From a virus: DNA of 64,000 nucleotides. The notes beneath the pieces were generated by a model. The model worked only from the letters and a program-made list of their open reading frames with translations. It was not told the origin of the DNA and did no database searches. Made by a program: the position numbers and the translations under genes. Positions 39,762 through 48,427 of this stretch are shown in pieces. Within the stretch, counting starts at the first letter, position 1. Each line of letters begins with the position of its first letter. The stretch covers positions 1-64,000 of the IMG/VR virus record IMGVR_UViG_3300009419_000017; one strand, 5' to 3'.

Positions 39762-40338
39762 TTTGAGATCCCAGCTTTAAAAGCCATTCTTCTGACCTAT
39801 TATCCATAAAATCAAAGTGCTCTAGGCCAACCGTATCTTTACTATCTTTAAGATATAAGTGACAGAATATCATTTCTATAAATTCTCCAGGAACGAAGTC
39901 TCTGCTTGGTCTCCAATGTACCTGATGTGTTCCACTAAATGTTAACGCTTCGTTATTGTTTAAAACAAACTCTGTTCCCTCTACATAAATAGGCCAGCTA
40001 ACATTTGAATCTAGCTGATAATCAAACGTGAATCTTGGCTCGCTAAATCTGTCAAAGTGTGGGCGAAGGCTTGGAACTTCAGTCTTTCCATTAATGTCTA
40101 AAAGTTCATACCTGGAGAACTGATATTCCATTTCAAATCCAGAAAGACCTGTTATTTTTTCAACATGCGAAATTATTTTTTGCTCAATTTTTTCTGGCAT
40201 TTTAAAGTCTGAAATTTGCTGCACAAACATACTCATAACATATTTGTTATAAGGGTTTTTAATTGAGCTAAGCACGTCTTCTAGCTCAGAGTCTGTTAAA
40301 ACGTTTTGTACAACTATATTTTTTTCATCAAACTTCAA
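39754..40338 (-). CDS. Fe/2OG oxygenase-like protein, triplet copy 2
   Basis: 194 residues. H94-x-D96 (RPHFDR), H141 (QVHWRPSRDF). Shared strands FDYQLDSNVSWPIYV and NNNEALTFSGT. Same architecture as its two neighbours with roughly recognisable block-by-block identity, so all three arose by tandem duplication. It overlaps the 40328-40966 gene by 11 nt. Confidence 0.72.
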   Translation of the reverse strand: MKFDEKNIVVQNVLTDSELEDVLSSIKNPYNKYVMSMFVQQISDFKMPEKIEQKIISHVEKITGLSGFEMEYQFSRYELLDINGKTEVPSLRPHFDRFSEPRFTFDYQLDSNVSWPIYVEGTEFVLNNNEALTFSGTHQVHWRPSRDFVPGEFIEMIFCHLYLKDSKDTVGLEHFDFMDNRSEEWLLKLGSQND

Positions 40339-40966
40339 CTTGTTCCTCCAGGTTGCTAATGCCAGTTTCTCCTATTAAGAAACTTGCACGTTCCCTCAGA
40401 ACGTCTTCCTGCTGATTGTCTAGTGGCATATCGGACACATACTCTAAATGACAAAAGATCATGTCGATCTCTGCATCATCTGCTATCTGCTTGTCTTCTC
40501 TCCAATGTATTTGCTGAGTTCCTGCAAAAACCAGAGCCTGATTATCCTGTAGATTATAGACATCCTCCTCTACAACAAGTGCCCAAGGCTCTGAAGTTTT
40601 TAGCTGAATGTCGAACGTTACCCTCTGACTTGGTCTAGTGTCGTAGTGTGGGAAAAGTTTTGCTCGATATCCAAATTTAGGAGAATACCTTGCAAAAGAG
40701 TAGTCTTTTTTAAGCACTAGATGATCTCCCAAAGAATTCTTTACAACTTGATTAATCCTATCTTCAATCTCTTCGCCCAAAGATACGTCACAAACCTTAT
40801 GACTAGCCCAAGGCTGAATCCTGGTCTGCTCTTCTGAGGCATTGCCAATAATTTCATAGATCCTGTCAATGTGCCCTTGTTCAAATATATCATCAACCAC
40901 TGTCACATTAAAGTCCTGGTTAGATATATGTCTTTGAGTTGCCTTAAAATCTTTATATGATGTCAT
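40328..40966 (-). CDS. Fe/2OG oxygenase-like protein, triplet copy 1
   Basis: 212 residues from ATG 40966; the upstream in-frame ATG at 40984 precedes the -10 box and is rejected. H107-x-D109 (FPHYDT), H154 (QIHWREDK), strands FDIQLKTSEPWALVV and DNQALVFAGT. First gene of the tandem triplet, with a leaderless promoter, so the three are expressed as a unit. Confidence 0.72.
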   Translation of the reverse strand: MTSYKDFKATQRHISNQDFNVTVVDDIFEQGHIDRIYEIIGNASEEQTRIQPWASHKVCDVSLGEEIEDRINQVVKNSLGDHLVLKKDYSFARYSPKFGYRAKLFPHYDTRPSQRVTFDIQLKTSEPWALVVEEDVYNLQDNQALVFAGTQQIHWREDKQIADDAEIDMIFCHLEYVSDMPLDNQQEDVLRERASFLIGETGISNLEEQVEV

Positions 40967-40978
40967 AATTAAATTATA
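40967..40978 (-). promoter_or_regulatory. -10 box of leaderless oxygenase triplet
   Basis: Minus-strand TATAAT (40973-40978), 6 nt before ATG 40966. Confidence 0.65.
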
Positions 40979-40987
40979 CACCATAGC

Positions 40988-41596
40988 CTAGTAGGCTTCG
41001 GTTGCCTCTATAATGGCCTGTTTCTCTTTGCTAGACACCCTGCTACTAGTAACAAACCATGGCAATAGAATGTCATACAAATCTATTAGTAGATTAACAT
41101 CCTGAATTTGATACTTCTTCATTTCTTTCCAAGAGTCCTTATCGCCAGCCATGCATCCAAGCCATAGTCTAAATCCAGAATGCTTAACCTTTGCCCCAAC
41201 CTCAAGCTTCTGTGCCACATAGTCTAGCTTATTTGAAGGAAACATAAAGTTTGCTTTTGTTACACTCATCAAATCTAAATCCTTAACTGGTGATGGCGGT
41301 AGCATGCCATTTTCCAAGAACTCTCTATTTATATGTTTGTGATCAAATGCAGCTGAGTTCCAGCCAACAAGCACATCTGCCTCTTCCATAAGTTCGTGCA
41401 GCTCTTCTAGCATGGCCTGTTTGCCGTCATGGTGTACTGATTTAAAAATTACCTTTTTGCTTCCAAGCCACCTGGCTCCAAAGCACAGCATTTCAGTACT
41501 CTTAATAATTTGATCAATACTAATGTTCTGATCCCATAGCCCCCATGTATAAACCTGCATAGGTGTTGTTTCAATATCTAAAAATAATGTCTTCAT
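40988..41596 (-). CDS. DEDDy 3'-5' exonuclease
   Basis: 202 residues. Exo I LFLDIETTP (D7, E9), Exo II VGWNSAAFDHKHI, Exo III with Y-x3-D (YQIQDVNLL). Matches the DnaQ-like/PolB-type exonuclease domain as a stand-alone protein. The phage DnaE-type polymerase has no exonuclease domain, so this gene 2 kb downstream is the natural proofreading candidate. Confidence 0.85.
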   Translation of the reverse strand: MKTLFLDIETTPMQVYTWGLWDQNISIDQIIKSTEMLCFGARWLGSKKVIFKSVHHDGKQAMLEELHELMEEADVLVGWNSAAFDHKHINREFLENGMLPPSPVKDLDLMSVTKANFMFPSNKLDYVAQKLEVGAKVKHSGFRLWLGCMAGDKDSWKEMKKYQIQDVNLLIDLYDILLPWFVTSSRVSSKEKQAIIEATEAY

Positions 41597-41598
41597 AA

Positions 41599-41880
41599 TT
41601 AATCCTCAATTAGTTGCTCTAATAGAGATAGCTCTATTATTGCTAGTCTAGTTTTTTTATTTCCTTCTCCCAGTACCACGATGATAGCTGGGTCATTTTT
41701 ATTTTTCATTGCATCTGTAGTTGCCTTTGCCCAGTTATCCTGGTTTACGGTAAATCCTTTTGGATACTCTTTAAAATCTACCGTAAAGTTTTCAAAGACT
41801 GCGTCGCCCTTAGTTGTACCTCTGCCACTATTCTTTATAGCCTTGGCCCCTAAACGCTTAATTTCAGATCTCTCGCTCAT
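41599..41880 (-). CDS. PD-(D/E)XK-type nuclease/resolvase-like protein
   Basis: 93 residues with RGTTKGDAVFENFTVDFKEYPKGFTV, in which D and D-x-K/E spacing fits small VRR-NUC/Holliday-resolvase-like folds found in phage replication operons, followed by a basic helix with QDNWAKATTDA. Assignment tentative. Lies between the DEDDy exonuclease (2 nt) and a small zinc protein (17-nt overlap). Confidence 0.55.
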   Translation of the reverse strand: MSERSEIKRLGAKAIKNSGRGTTKGDAVFENFTVDFKEYPKGFTVNQDNWAKATTDAMKNKNDPAIIVVLGEGNKKTRLAIIELSLLEQLIED

Positions 41881-42040
41881 AATCTTTCTTTGTTTTAGTT
41901 TTTAAAGATACCTCACTTAGATGTTTTTCAAGGCACATCCATGTAAGTAGTTTTTCTTCTGGGTAATGTCTAAGGCTAGTTACTTCAGCACTACACATTT
42001 GGCACTTAAATTTCCCTTGGTAAACTGTATATCTAGACAC
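41864..42040 (-). CDS. small Cys/His protein after recA
   Basis: 58-codon gene starting at GTG 42040 inside the end of recA and ending at TGA 41864. The product begins VSRYTVYQGKFKC (Met in vivo), with CQMC (13-16) and a later MCLEKH (37-42), a CxxC...CxxxH zinc pattern, then a Lys-rich tail. The tight overlap with both neighbours and the conserved Cys/His layout support it. Confidence 0.6.
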   Translation of the reverse strand: MSRYTVYQGKFKCQMCSAEVTSLRHYPEEKLLTWMCLEKHLSEVSLKTKTKKDYEREI

Positions 42041-43043
42041 TGTGTACCTTTTCGTATAGCATATTGTAAAGCTCTTTATCTTCTCTTACCTTAGCAACAA
42101 AAGCATCTCTACCCTGCAACTTAGTTCCGTCTTCCAATTGGTACCAGGCCCCAGTTCTGCTTACAAATCCAAGCATCTCTGCAGTATCTACTAAGTCTCC
42201 AACAGAATCAATTCCAATCATGTCTCCTCTGTAGTAAAAGTCATACTCAGCAGAATCTCCTGGGGCAGATGTCTTAGAATTAAGAACTTCCCATCGGACC
42301 TTTCGACCAACCTTTTGCTCTATTAGCTTATCTCCCGACTGAATCTTTGCCTTGATAGCCTGAGAGTCAGAGCTAGATGAAAACAGTTTAACTATTGTAG
42401 ATGACATAAACTGTGTTGTTAGCCCTCCTGTTGGAGCTGCCTGAGTATAGGTGGCCTGAATGTTATTCCTTGCCTGAGAAATTGCAACTATAAGAGCTGG
42501 CTTCTCCCGATTATTGGCATAGTTTAGCATTAGCCAAGCATGCTTTAAGTCTTTAGACTCAGCACCGATCTGCTTAGTCTGATCCAAAGCCTTTAGCTCA
42601 TCGGAGTCTTTTTCAAAATACACAGCTGGAAGAAGAGAGCTAATACTGTCAATTACGATAATGTCTACACCTGCTTGAAGAAGTGCAACACCAACGTCTA
42701 CCATATCATTTATACTTCTGGCTTCAGAGTATATTAGCTTTTCTGTATCCACCCCTAGCTTTTTTGCCCAGTCTTCGTCATAGGACATTTCTGCGTCAAC
42801 CCATGCGCAAAGCTTGCCCTCTTTTTGAGCCATAGCAATCATTTGCAGACAAAGTGAAGACTTTGCGCTAGACTTGCTTCCCCAAAGAAGAACCTGCCTT
42901 CCATAAGGAAAGCCACCACCTAGGGCACGGTTTAGTCCTGCACTTGGCGTAGGCTGCATCTCTGTCTTGATACCAACACCAGTGCTTAGCCTTTTCCTAA
43001 TCTTGGGATCTAACTGAGCCATTGCTTCTTCAATAGTAGTCAT
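42033..43043 (-). CDS. recA: RecA-like recombinase
   Basis: 336 residues. RecA/UvsX core with Walker A GSKSSAKSS (55-63, in place of GPESSGKTT), Walker B VDIIVIDSISSLLP, and the L2-side VAISQARNN and QAAPTGGL. The Walker-A glycine before Lys is Ala, seen in divergent phage recombinases. Works with the Cas4-like exonuclease and RuvC-like resolvase in recombination-dependent replication and repair. Confidence 0.93.
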   Translation of the reverse strand: MTTIEEAMAQLDPKIRKRLSTGVGIKTEMQPTPSAGLNRALGGGFPYGRQVLLWGSKSSAKSSLCLQMIAMAQKEGKLCAWVDAEMSYDEDWAKKLGVDTEKLIYSEARSINDMVDVGVALLQAGVDIIVIDSISSLLPAVYFEKDSDELKALDQTKQIGAESKDLKHAWLMLNYANNREKPALIVAISQARNNIQATYTQAAPTGGLTTQFMSSTIVKLFSSSSDSQAIKAKIQSGDKLIEQKVGRKVRWEVLNSKTSAPGDSAEYDFYYRGDMIGIDSVGDLVDTAEMLGFVSRTGAWYQLEDGTKLQGRDAFVAKVREDKELYNMLYEKVHSV

Positions 43044-43264
43044 TAGCCCACCAATCCCGAAATCTTGTCTGGATTAAATCCTGACCAAGAATCATCGTCT
43101 GTAATAACTACTGGAGCTGACTTAAATCCCTTAGAGATTACCAGATCTAGAGCTTCTTCGTTTACTGTAATGTCCACAGTTGAATACTCAATATTCAGCT
43201 TGTCCATCATTCTTTTAGTTGCATCGCACTGAACGCACGAAGGCTTTGTGTATACTGTAATCAT
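43043..43264 (-). CDS. nrdH: NrdH-like glutaredoxin
   Basis: 73 residues. CxxC active site C10-V-Q-C13, cis-Pro SAPVVI, and WSGFNPDKI, the NrdH signature (family WSGFRPD). Electron donor for class Ib ribonucleotide reductase; its partner NrdE has the C-terminal Cys pair. Its place between polymerase and recA links dNTP supply to the replisome. Confidence 0.9.
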   Translation of the reverse strand: MITVYTKPSCVQCDATKRMMDKLNIEYSTVDITVNEEALDLVISKGFKSAPVVITDDDSWSGFNPDKISGLVG

Positions 43265-46200
43265 TATTTTATATCCTCCAAGATAATTGTTCCATCCTTT
43301 GTTTTACCAAACTCAAAAGTGTATGCCATGCCCTCTTTAATATTCATGTATGCCTTTGGAAAGGCTGTAGGGAATACTGTGACAGAGTGTAGGTTTCGTG
43401 AAGTATCTGCCAAGGTAAGAGATGCCATCTTCTTACCTGCCTTTGTAACTCTTGGCTTAAAAGAAATAACAAACATTTCGTCATCCTTATATGGCAGCAT
43501 CTTATAGTTTAAGAACTTAACCAGGGCGGATTCAGAACCTTTAATTTCGTCAACACTGATAGCATTAACAATCCGATTATCATTACATAAAACAAGGTAG
43601 GTTTTACCAGTTTCAATAGTTGTCTGTTCTTCATCAAATATCCCAACACTTCCTGTTTTGTCTAGAATTTCTACACGTGACCAACCCTTGCCACGTTTAA
43701 TTGTTTTAACCATTCCCATGAGAACGTACGCACCCTTTTCTTCAAACTCTTCTATGTCATTAATAAATGCATAGTAGTGAGATGGAATATCTATGTTAAA
43801 CTCTGGGAGGTTTAGATACTCATAAAGGCTCTCTCGTACCTCGTTTTCATTTCTTGGGTTATCATCAAAAGTTGCTGCTCCTACTAGCTTAAGTGCTTGC
43901 AGTGCACGGCTATTGACTCCGTTGCCCTTTCCAAAAGTAAACGCCTCAAGATCTTTATAGGAGGCAAATGGTCTTCTAGCAATATACTTCTTTGCAATAT
44001 TGTCAGAGATATACTTGATTGAGCTTAGTCCAAACCTAATGCCCTTACCCTCAATTTTAAAGTCCATGTCTGATTCATTGATGTGTGGAAGCATAATAGA
44101 AATGTTCATTCTCTTGGCTTCGATCAAATACTCAGTCCTGGCATCCTTATCCTTTTCATTCTTAAGAACAGAGTACATAAACTCTATTGGATAATACTTT
44201 TTAAGCCAGGCTGTCCAGTAAGATAGTGTTGAGTAGGCTACCGCATGAGACTTGTTAAATGAGTAACCTGCGTGAGCTTCAAAATCTGTCCACAGGTTTA
44301 GCGCATCATTTGGAGATAGATAGTTAGACGCACCAGAAACAAACTTTTCCTTAAACTGGTCAAACTCTTTTGCATCTTTCTTTTTACCAATAATTTTACG
44401 AACCTTGTCAGCTTCGGCCATCGACATTCCGCCTAGCTCAGTACAGGCTTGCATAACCTGCTCCTGATACAAGATACACCCATAGGTATCTTGAGTAAAT
44501 GCCTTCATGACTTGGTGATGATAGCTAATGTTTTGCTTGCCGTGCTTACGAGCAATATAGTCTTTACCAATAGTATTCATGGCACCTGGTCGAACTAGAG
44601 CGTTAGAAGCAGCTAGCTCTGCAAAATTCTTTACCCCCATCTTTACCAAAAGATTTGTATATGGTGTAGCTTCACACTGAAACACTCCCTTAGTATATCC
44701 AGAAGAAAGCATCTCGTAGACCTTGTCGTCTTCCATATCAATTTCTAAAAGATTTATATCTTTCCCAGTCCTATCCTTAATAATATCCAAGGTGTCTCTT
44801 AGCACTGACAGGGTCTTTAGACCTAGAGCATCGATCTTAATTAGTCCGATGCGCTCCGCTTCTTCCATGTCTACCGCAACAACTGGAATTCTGTCTCCGC
44901 TTCCTGGAGAAGTTCTTGTTTCCAGTGGTGCATATTTAAATATTGGAGACTTTGAGGTGACAACACCAGCAGCATGGATTCCAGTGCCACGAATGCGGCC
45001 ACGCAGTTGTTCACCGTATTTTTCAATTTCTGGATACTTTTCACGGAACCAGGCAGCTTGTTTTGATGTGCAATAATCGTCCCAAGTATCTACGACTTTC
45101 ATAACTTTATTTACGTCGGTCAGCGGTATGTTTAGCACACGAGCAATGTCCCTAACAACACCCTTGTCTTTGAACTGTAGGAATGTTGCAATAGATGCTA
45201 CGTGACGATATTGACGTACAAGATAGTCTTTTACTTCTTCACGACGTGAGTCCTGGATGTCCGTATCGATATCTGGAAAGTCATTACGCTCTGGATTGAT
45301 AAATCGGAAAAACAGAAGTCCGTGCTTGATTGGATCAATATCTGTAATCCCTAACGCATAGCAAAGTAAAGATCCTGCAGAAGATCCACGGCCAGGACCT
45401 ACAAGGATGCCTTCTTTCTTTGCCCAAGAAATCATGTTTCGAACTACAAGAAAGTATGGACCAAACTTTTTATCCTTGATTACAGACAGCTCTTCCTGTA
45501 GTCTATCCAGGTATTCCTGCTTGTCCTTTAAGCCTCTTTGGGCAAGACCCTCAAGAGCAAGATTTCTCAGCTCTTCATCTGGCTTCTGGTACTGAACTGG
45601 GAGCAAGTCTAGGTGATCCTGAATATCGTAAGAGCCAATCTTTTCAGAAATCTCAAGGGTGCTCTGGTAAATATCTTCTCTGTCTATTCCCTGAGATGAC
45701 ATTGCATTCTTCATCTCTTCATAGGATAGTAAATGAATTTCAAACTTATTAAAAGACATCTGTCTATCTGCACCGTAAAGATAATCCAGCTTATCCATAA
45801 GATTGTCATGCTTAAGGGACTTTTCGTATGTAGCATCCTTGGCAATCTTATTAGCATATGTATTAAGAATTAGCTTTAGCTCTTGAATTTCTTTTTGTCC
45901 AGCATGTGAGTGGTGACAGTCTGGAGTTACCACAGCCTTGACGCCATACTCATCAGCTAGCTCAAGCAGCTGATTATTCACTTCTGGTGGATTATGCGGC
46001 ATTACTTCAATATAATAGTCTTCTCCAAAAACACGCTTATGCCATTCAATAATGTGCTTTGCCTCTGCAAGCTCTTCAGCCTCAATAGCTTTTGCTAGTG
46101 CACCAGACAAGCAACCAGAAAGAACGATAAGCCCTTCTGAATACTTCTCTAACACTTCATAATCAATGCGTGGCTTTTTGTAGTAGCCCTCAGTCCAAGC

Positions 46201-46536
46201 AATTTCGTTAAGCTTGTTTAGATTTTCTAGACCAACATCATTCTTTGCAATAATAATTATGTGGTTATAGACTAGGTCTAAAAGGCCTTTCCTTTCTTCC
46301 TTGTCTCTTTGATCAAATCTGTCTTGGGTTATATAACCCTCTACTCCTAATATCGGCTTAATGCCACTCTCATTAGCAGCCCGAAAGAACTCCCTGTGAC
46401 CAGAAAGAGATCCGTGGTCAGTAATTGCCAATGCATCCATACCCAGTTCTTTGGCACGCTCTACATACTCTAATGGAGTAGCGATGCCGTCAAATAGACT
46501 GTAATGAGTGTGGACATGTAAGCCAACATAGGACAT
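43264..46536 (-). CDS. dnaE: DNA polymerase III alpha-type replicative polymerase
   Basis: 1,090 residues, family C. N-terminal PHP domain with metal His/Asp retained (LHVHTHYSLFDG at 6-17, ITDHGSL, TPDCHHSHA). Catalytic core GPGRGSSAGSLLCY, FPDIDTDIQDSRR and the third Asp in GLIKIDALGLKTL; thumb with YQEQVMQA and FNKSHAVAYS. A C-terminal OB-fold region is recognisable (VLMGMVKTIKRG). The intact PHP site suggests possible proofreading of its own, alongside the DEDDy exonuclease. C-family polymerases are uncommon in phages. Confidence 0.96.
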   Translation of the reverse strand: MSYVGLHVHTHYSLFDGIATPLEYVERAKELGMDALAITDHGSLSGHREFFRAANESGIKPILGVEGYITQDRFDQRDKEERKGLLDLVYNHIIIIAKNDVGLENLNKLNEIAWTEGYYKKPRIDYEVLEKYSEGLIVLSGCLSGALAKAIEAEELAEAKHIIEWHKRVFGEDYYIEVMPHNPPEVNNQLLELADEYGVKAVVTPDCHHSHAGQKEIQELKLILNTYANKIAKDATYEKSLKHDNLMDKLDYLYGADRQMSFNKFEIHLLSYEEMKNAMSSQGIDREDIYQSTLEISEKIGSYDIQDHLDLLPVQYQKPDEELRNLALEGLAQRGLKDKQEYLDRLQEELSVIKDKKFGPYFLVVRNMISWAKKEGILVGPGRGSSAGSLLCYALGITDIDPIKHGLLFFRFINPERNDFPDIDTDIQDSRREEVKDYLVRQYRHVASIATFLQFKDKGVVRDIARVLNIPLTDVNKVMKVVDTWDDYCTSKQAAWFREKYPEIEKYGEQLRGRIRGTGIHAAGVVTSKSPIFKYAPLETRTSPGSGDRIPVVAVDMEEAERIGLIKIDALGLKTLSVLRDTLDIIKDRTGKDINLLEIDMEDDKVYEMLSSGYTKGVFQCEATPYTNLLVKMGVKNFAELAASNALVRPGAMNTIGKDYIARKHGKQNISYHHQVMKAFTQDTYGCILYQEQVMQACTELGGMSMAEADKVRKIIGKKKDAKEFDQFKEKFVSGASNYLSPNDALNLWTDFEAHAGYSFNKSHAVAYSTLSYWTAWLKKYYPIEFMYSVLKNEKDKDARTEYLIEAKRMNISIMLPHINESDMDFKIEGKGIRFGLSSIKYISDNIAKKYIARRPFASYKDLEAFTFGKGNGVNSRALQALKLVGAATFDDNPRNENEVRESLYEYLNLPEFNIDIPSHYYAFINDIEEFEEKGAYVLMGMVKTIKRGKGWSRVEILDKTGSVGIFDEEQTTIETGKTYLVLCNDNRIVNAISVDEIKGSESALVKFLNYKMLPYKDDEMFVISFKPRVTKAGKKMASLTLADTSRNLHSVTVFPTAFPKAYMNIKEGMAYTFEFGKTKDGTIILEDIK

Positions 46537-46544
46537 AGACTATA

Positions 46545-47201
46545 TTACCAATCTATGTTCGAACTAGAGGCGGAAGACGGTGTGTCAAAGCCTAGGTAGA
46601 AAGCTTCTTGCTCGGCATATGGTACCTTGCTCAAAGCTGACTCTAGTGGATATGGACGGATGTCTGTCCAATTGAATGGTTCCTTATCTGGAGTTGAAGG
46701 AATAAGGGTATAGCTTGTTTCCGTACCCTGACCATTCCTCTTTAGCTTCCAGGTCTGATTTGAAATGCTTCCAGTCTCAAGAGCGAACTCACGAATGGTA
46801 TTAAATGCAGACTGCTTGCTTACTCCCATAGACCAAATAGCAACATATGGATCTTCTAGTCCATCATCAACTAGAACGTTGCAGTAGAAACGGAGACGTG
46901 CTCTCCATCCAGCCTTTGGATCTTTTCTGTGCATTTCTTCTGCCCAGTCACGACCTTCGGTGTCCATGGTATCTACAGCCTTGCGTCTGTAGTCCTTTGG
47001 ATTGGTGTGTTCCTTTACAACAAGTGCAAGGCCTCGCTCTTCAGAATAGCTTGAGCTATCCTCATCTAGCTCTTCAATGAAACGAATCTTTACAGACTGT
47101 CCATCTGCCAGCTTTAGCCAGCGAACCTTTGCTTTATTTTCATCATATTTTGGCTTATCAAGTAGTGCATTGATATTCTTTAGCCCTTTTACTACGCTCA
47201 T
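46545..47201 (-). CDS. ssDNA-binding protein (gp32-like)
   Basis: 218 residues. N-terminal basic region (VVKGLKNINALLDKPKYDE), OB-like core with KVRWLKLADGQSVKIRFI and RLRFYCNVLVDD, aromatic/basic mix, and a Ser/acidic C-terminal tail ending SSSNIDW, the usual protein-interaction tip. Upstream of the polymerase by 9 nt, SD TAGGAG before ATG 47201. Coats ssDNA at the fork and in recombination. Confidence 0.82.
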   Translation of the reverse strand: MSVVKGLKNINALLDKPKYDENKAKVRWLKLADGQSVKIRFIEELDEDSSSYSEERGLALVVKEHTNPKDYRRKAVDTMDTEGRDWAEEMHRKDPKAGWRARLRFYCNVLVDDGLEDPYVAIWSMGVSKQSAFNTIREFALETGSISNQTWKLKRNGQGTETSYTLIPSTPDKEPFNWTDIRPYPLESALSKVPYAEQEAFYLGFDTPSSASSSNIDW

Positions 47202-47224
47202 TTTTTCTCCTATATCTTAGTTTA

Positions 47225-48169
47225 TTATTTTAACATTGAAGCGATTGATTTGTCAAATGATTCATCTAATTGCTTAATCTCATCATCTGACATATCGCCT
47301 ATATCTTTGTATTTTTTATTTAGTTGTATTACGATAACACGAGATCCAAGATTTTCTACAATCTTGTCTTTCATGTTGCCGCCTGCTTCATCATTATCTG
47401 CAATAACGCAAATGTTATTGAAGTATTTTTTGAGTAGGTCTATTTGGTAGTTAGAGACATTTGACCCTAGGGTGGCTACCGCTGGGAAGCCGCACTGGTC
47501 TAGTCTAATCGCATCGAAAGATGACTCAACTACGTAAACTTTCTTAGATGTCTTAACCCTATGAAGATTAAACAATATCTTTGCTTTCGGAAGTCTTGGG
47601 GTGTTTTTAAAGTCTTTGCCCTCAATTGATCTACCAACAAATCCAACTTCCATGCCGTCTGGAGAGTGAACTGGAATAGTTACCATGTCTTGCTTTTCAG
47701 AATAGCCAAGCCAAAACTTTTTAACAGAAGCTTCTGGAATAAGTCTGCCTTCAAAATATCTCATGGCTCTTGGAGATTCTAAAGCTTGGGAGTTAAGTCT
47801 TTTAATTGAAACCTGATCATACTGAACATACTCTGGAACATCAACTAGCTTTTTATTAATCCTATCCAGAACAGAAGAGCTTTCTTCCTTGCTCTTAATA
47901 AATCTGACAGCCTCAAAATATTTTCTTCCAGAATAGTGCATAACAAGTTCTATAAAGTCGCAGACGTGGTGGCATGAGAAACAAAAGAATACGCCAGTAA
48001 TCTTATCTACTTCTCCAGCTGGCGTTCTGTTGTTAGCGTGAAATGGACAAAAGATAATAAAGTCAGTGTCTACTTCTGACTGGACCTCTAGGCCCGTTCC
48101 TTCAAGGACTCTCTTGATTTGCTCTCTTGTATATAGATTGGTTTTGCTTCGTCTATTCCCAGTATCCAT
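47225..48169 (-). CDS. dnaG: DnaG-type primase
   Basis: 314 residues. CHC2 zinc finger C41-x2-H44...C63-x2-C66, linker, then TOPRIM domain with Glu in VYVVESSFDAIRLDQ and D-x-D in VIADNDEAGG. Lacks the C-terminal helicase-binding domain of bacterial DnaG, as is normal for phages. Primes lagging-strand synthesis with the DnaB helicase encoded just upstream. Confidence 0.92.
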   Translation of the reverse strand: MDTGNRRSKTNLYTREQIKRVLEGTGLEVQSEVDTDFIIFCPFHANNRTPAGEVDKITGVFFCFSCHHVCDFIELVMHYSGRKYFEAVRFIKSKEESSSVLDRINKKLVDVPEYVQYDQVSIKRLNSQALESPRAMRYFEGRLIPEASVKKFWLGYSEKQDMVTIPVHSPDGMEVGFVGRSIEGKDFKNTPRLPKAKILFNLHRVKTSKKVYVVESSFDAIRLDQCGFPAVATLGSNVSNYQIDLLKKYFNNICVIADNDEAGGNMKDKIVENLGSRVIVIQLNKKYKDIGDMSDDEIKQLDESFDKSIASMLK

Positions 48170-48414
48170 TCGCTTTGTTTCTTTCCTATATATATTCCGT
48201 ATAAACTTAGTTTAAATTCAAAAAAATCTTTTAGCTCGTTATAGTATATCGTAAAATCTGGATTAATGTCAAGCCTTGGGACATATCCAGAAAGTCTCAT
48301 CTCTGTTACTAGCAGTCTTATATACTCACCCTTGAGTCTTGGTATGGCAGAGTCATCATGGATATTTCCATCTAAGCCAAACTTCTTGATTGGCTTGTGG
48401 TGTATATTAAGCAT
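48088..48414 (-). CDS. hypothetical protein of replication operon
   Basis: 108 residues from ATG 48414 (leaderless: TATAAT 48421-48426, 6 nt away); the longer ORF from 48471 is rejected. Aromatic-rich core (FTIYYNELKDFFEFKLSLYGIYIG). It overlaps the primase start by 82 nt. This suggests a small accessory protein whose promoter lets the primase-polymerase segment be transcribed separately from dnaB. Confidence 0.6.
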   Translation of the reverse strand: MLNIHHKPIKKFGLDGNIHDDSAIPRLKGEYIRLLVTEMRLSGYVPRLDINPDFTIYYNELKDFFEFKLSLYGIYIGKKQSEWILGIDEAKPIYIQESKSRESLKERA

Positions 48415-48426
48415 GTAATAATTATA
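48415..48426 (-). promoter_or_regulatory. internal leaderless promoter in replication operon
   Basis: Minus-strand TATAAT (48421-48426), 6 nt before ATG 48414; overlaps the stop of dnaB (48428). Confidence 0.6.
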
Positions 48427-48427
48427 A

